From Oscillospiraceae bacterium (GTDB lineage Bacteria > Bacillota > Clostridia > Oscillospirales > UBA929): 8,495 nt of DNA. This document shows positions 6,371 through 8,495 of the stretch, piece after piece. Each line of letters starts with the position of its first letter. Positions within the stretch are counted from its first letter, which is position 1. Made by a program: the position numbers and the translations under genes. The notes below the pieces were generated by a model. The model was not told the origin of the DNA. It made no database searches and saw only the letters and a program-made list of their open reading frames with translations. The DNA lies in contig WRCJ01000067.1 of the NCBI GenBank assembly GCA_009784085.1, positions 1 through 8,495 on the forward strand. The letters run 5' to 3'.

Positions 6371-7336
6371 ATGTCACAAATTTGCAGCAAATGCGGCACT
6401 ATCGCGGAAGCTGGCAAGAAGTTTTGCATGACCTGTGGCTCGAAGCTGGAAAGTCCCTCGCCAGCCCCACCGCCGTCGTCCATGCCGTCATTCGTGCCGA
6501 CAAACGTGTCGCCGAACGAGAAGACGAGAATCGTGGGTTGGAGGCCGCCGGCGCCCGCGCCGACTCCCGTGCCGCCCCCGCCACCGCCCACACAGCCAGC
6601 CCCGCCGCCCGCTTGGGGCGGCCAGACGCGACCCATGCAACCGACACCGGCGCCCACACCCTCGCCCGCGCCGACTCCCACGCCCACGCCCACACAGCCG
6701 TCGGCTTCACCGCCCGCCTGGGGTGGTCAGACGCGGCCCATACAACCGGTGCAGGCGCCGACGCCCACGCAGTCGGCCCCTCCGCCCGCTTGGGGCGGCC
6801 AGACGCAACCCATGCAACCAACTCAGGTGCCGCCGCCTACGCAACCTTTTTCCCAACAGCCTTTCACGCAGCCGGGCGCCCCGCAGGACAACCAGACCCG
6901 CCCCCTTGCGCCGGACGAGCAGAAGACAACACCGTTGCCTCCCAATATGGCATCGCAGTCTGCGACGCAACCTACTATGCCAATGACCCAGCCTGCTATG
7001 CCCCCGCCTATGCCGGCGCCGGCGCCGCCTCTGCCCTCTCCCGCAGAGGGAACATCGGGAACATCGGGCAAGCCCCTCGGCATGATGGCGTTCTTCCTAT
7101 TTACTTTGGTTATGTTGATCCCGGCTATCGGCCTTATCATGTCCATCGTCTGGAGTATCATGAAAGGCTCCCAAAGCCGTCGCCGCCTGGCCGGCGCCAT
7201 GATTATCATCAACGTTATCATCATGGGCCTGGCCGCCGCGTTTGTGATACTCAGCATGCCCATCCTGGATGAGATCTTCCCCGTGCTTCAGGAAGCCGGT
7301 TATTCCATGACCATTGCGGGCATTCAGATTTTCTAA
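6371..7336 (+). CDS. Zinc-ribbon, proline-rich, two-pass membrane protein of unknown function
   Basis: I do not recognise a named family for the whole 321-residue protein. It begins with a zinc ribbon, CSKCG-x9-FCMTCG, with ligands C5, C8, C19 and C22. A long low-complexity linker (about 29-235) follows, rich in Pro, Thr, Gln and Ala, with three copies of PPAWGGQTRPMQP (residues 79-91, 114-126 and 138-150). Two hydrophobic segments (about 237-260 and 274-296) are separated by a basic loop, KGSQSRRR. A short C-terminal tail follows. There is no signal peptide, so the ribbon and linker are probably cytoplasmic and tethered to the membrane. The start is supported by a perfect AAGGAGG 8 bases upstream of the ATG. 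The gene stands alone with its own promoter and leader hairpin. Such ribbon-linker-membrane proteins are common in Clostridia and usually uncharacterised. Codons remain in frame through the repeats, so it looks intact. Confidence 0.85.
   Translation: MSQICSKCGTIAEAGKKFCMTCGSKLESPSPAPPPSSMPSFVPTNVSPNEKTRIVGWRPPAPAPTPVPPPPPPTQPAPPPAWGGQTRPMQPTPAPTPSPAPTPTPTPTQPSASPPAWGGQTRPIQPVQAPTPTQSAPPPAWGGQTQPMQPTQVPPPTQPFSQQPFTQPGAPQDNQTRPLAPDEQKTTPLPPNMASQSATQPTMPMTQPAMPPPMPAPAPPLPSPAEGTSGTSGKPLGMMAFFLFTLVMLIPAIGLIMSIVWSIMKGSQSRRRLAGAMIIINVIIMGLAAAFVILSMPILDEIFPVLQEAGYSMTIAGIQIF
6605..6820 (+). repeat. Three in-gene copies of a PPAWGGQTRPMQP-coding repeat
   Basis: Copies lie at 6605-6643, 6710-6748 and 6782-6820. 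Copies 1 and 3 are closest at the DNA level; copy 2 differs mostly at third codon positions (for example TGGGGTGGT for TGGGGCGGC). This implies duplication followed by selection on the peptide. The linkers between copies differ in length (35- and 24-residue steps). Confidence 0.8.
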
Positions 7337-7347
7337 AGGGACCTTCA

Positions 7348-7473
7348 CCCGTTTCAGGCGCGGCACTCGCCCGTTTTGGGGTCTTGCCCGTTTCGTGCGC
7401 GGGTTTTACCCGTTCAGGCGTGGGCTTCGCCCGTTTCGCGGCCCTTACCCGTTTCGTGCTCGGGTTTCACCCG
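7348..7473. repeat. 61-bp higher-order tandem repeat between convergent genes
   Basis: CCCGTT occurs seven times, starting at 7348, 7370, 7387, 7409, 7430, 7448 and 7470. The spacings are 22, 17, 22, then 21, 18, 22, so three sub-units (A-B-C) form a block of exactly 61 bases that is repeated (7348-7408 and 7409-7469). A third block begins at 7470. The C sub-units contain small hairpins: CGGGT-TTT-ACCCG (7400-7412) and CGGGT-TTC-ACCCG (7461-7473). The uvrB stop codon (7469-7467) lies inside the repeat. It fills nearly all of the gap between the zinc-ribbon gene and uvrB, and I see no conventional terminator there. Confidence 0.9.
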
Positions 7474-8495
7474 TTTCGGAGCTTGATCAGCTGATCCCGC
7501 AACACCGCCGCGTATTCGAACTCCAGCATCCGCGCCGCTTCGCGCATCTCCTTTTCCATCTGGGCTATCGCTTCGCGCCGCTCCCTTTCGGTGAGCGGCT
7601 TTTCCTTGCCGCCCTCCGCGCCGGCGGCCTTGGAAATCTCCAGCAAGCCGTGTACCTCTTTGCGGATGGTCTGGGGTGTGATGCCGTGCGCTTCGTTGAA
7701 AGCCGCTTGCAACGCGCGGCGTCGGTTGGTCTCCTCCAGCGCCTTTGTCATGGAGGGCGTCATTTTCTCGGCGTACAGGACGACCAGCCCCTGCGCGTTA
7801 CGCGCCGCGCGCCCGATGGTCTGGATCAGCGAGGTCTCCGATCGCAGGAAGCCCTCCTTGTCGGCGTCCAGGATCGCCACCATCGACACCTCGGGGAGAT
7901 CCAAGCCCTCGCGCAACAGGTTGATGCCCACCAGCACATGGAACGCGCCCAGCCTGAGATCGCGGATCAGCTCCATGCGCTCGATGGTGTCGATGTCGTG
8001 GTGCATGTAGCGCGCGCGCAACCCCACGGTCTGCAGGTAGGCGGTCAGATCCTCGGCCATCCTCTTGGTCAGCGTGGTGACCAACACCCGCTCGTCCCGG
8101 GCGACACGGACGTTGATCTCGCCGATCAGATCGTCGATCTGCCCCTGCACCGCGCGCACCGACACCTCGGGATCGACGAGCCCGGTGGGGCGGATGACCT
8201 GCTCCACCACCTGCCCGGATCGGGTCCTCTCGTACGCGCCCGGCGTGGCCGACACGTAGATGACCTGCTTGAGCTTGGCGGTAAACTCGTCGAAGTTGAG
8301 CGGCCGGTTGTCAAAGGCCGACGGCAAACGGAACCCGAAGTTGACCAGCGTCTCCTTGCGGGCGCGATCCCCCGCGTACATGCCGCGCACTTGGGGCAGC
8401 GACACATGGGACTCGTCCACCACCATCAAAAAATCGGGGGGGAAGTAATCCATCAACGTGTTGGGCATCGAGCCGGGCGCGCGCCCCGAGATGAC
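7467..8495 (-). CDS. uvrB: UvrABC excision nuclease subunit B (3' part; 5' end beyond window)
   Basis: UvrB is the damage-verifying helicase-like subunit of nucleotide excision repair; it works with UvrA and then recruits UvrC (family knowledge). The window holds the C-terminal 342 residues, entering in frame at 8495. By comparison with the usual length of about 660-700 residues, some 310 N-terminal residues, including Walker A and the beta-hairpin, lie outside. Visible motifs, numbered from the window edge, are DESHVSLPQ (from 27), YVSATPGAYE (about 80-89), NLLREGLDLPE (192-202) and QTIGRAARN (225-233). A C-terminal UVR domain with LEFEYAAVLRDQLIKL (about 324-339) contacts UvrC. The ATG at 8468 is internal, not the start. 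The last residues (LRNG) and the TGA are encoded by the first bases of the CCCGTTT repeat. Codon use and frame are intact. Confidence 0.97.
   Translation of the reverse strand, partial: VISGRAPGSMPNTLMDYFPPDFLMVVDESHVSLPQVRGMYAGDRARKETLVNFGFRLPSAFDNRPLNFDEFTAKLKQVIYVSATPGAYERTRSGQVVEQVIRPTGLVDPEVSVRAVQGQIDDLIGEINVRVARDERVLVTTLTKRMAEDLTAYLQTVGLRARYMHHDIDTIERMELIRDLRLGAFHVLVGINLLREGLDLPEVSMVAILDADKEGFLRSETSLIQTIGRAARNAQGLVVLYAEKMTPSMTKALEETNRRRALQAAFNEAHGITPQTIRKEVHGLLEISKAAGAEGGKEKPLTERERREAIAQMEKEMREAARMLEFEYAAVLRDQLIKLRNG

Noticed and set aside
6331..7272. 313-codon frame overlapping the zinc-ribbon gene
   Set aside because: It starts inside the leader hairpin without a ribosome binding site and yields His/Ala/Arg-rich low-complexity sequence; the chosen frame has the four-Cys ribbon, membrane segments and AAGGAGG.

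Overview
The window is a GC-rich bacterial chromosome segment with five protein genes, all but one complete. The best guess for the host is an anaerobic Firmicute of the Clostridia type. This rests on the lon-engB (ysxC) gene pair, an NfnAB-type ferredoxin/NAD(P)H oxidoreductase, a TTG start behind a strong Shine-Dalgarno sequence, and sigma-70/sigma-A style promoters. No rRNA or other phylogenetic marker is present, so this is an inference. No tRNA, rRNA, CRISPR array, insertion sequence, phage gene or origin was seen.

Layout, left to right. Positions 1-600 hold no credible gene: this is a very GC-rich repeat field whose core is a tandem array of about 25 bp units (301-513), surrounded by dispersed degenerate repeats. 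Next come two minus-strand genes in an operon, lon (1212-3767, ATP-dependent protease) and engB (601-1215, ribosome-assembly GTPase), joined by a 4-base ATGA overlap. A 195-base divergent promoter region (3768-3962) separates lon from a plus-strand pair, nfnA (3963-4808) and nfnB (4801-6198), which overlap by 8 bases. These encode the two subunits of an iron-sulfur flavoprotein that exchanges electrons between ferredoxin, NADH and NADPH. A 172-base gap follows with a good promoter and a bulged leader hairpin. It leads into a lone plus-strand gene (6371-7336) for a zinc-ribbon, proline-rich, membrane-anchored protein of unknown function. Finally the 3' part of uvrB (7467-8495, minus strand, cut by the window edge) converges on that gene across a 61-bp higher-order repeat.

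The genes do not form one pathway. Protein quality control (Lon), 50S ribosome assembly (EngB), redox balance (NfnAB) and nucleotide excision repair (UvrB) are all housekeeping functions. I see no evidence of a defence island or a new multi-gene system. The unusual content is repetitive DNA at gene edges. The start of lon codes for a run of (N/D)-x-(T/P) tripeptides, the engB stop codon lies in a sequence repeated 305 bases away, and the uvrB stop codon lies inside the 61-bp repeat. The zinc-ribbon protein also carries an internal repeated PPAWGGQTRPMQP-type motif. Together these suggest a genome prone to short-repeat expansion that tolerates it at protein termini.
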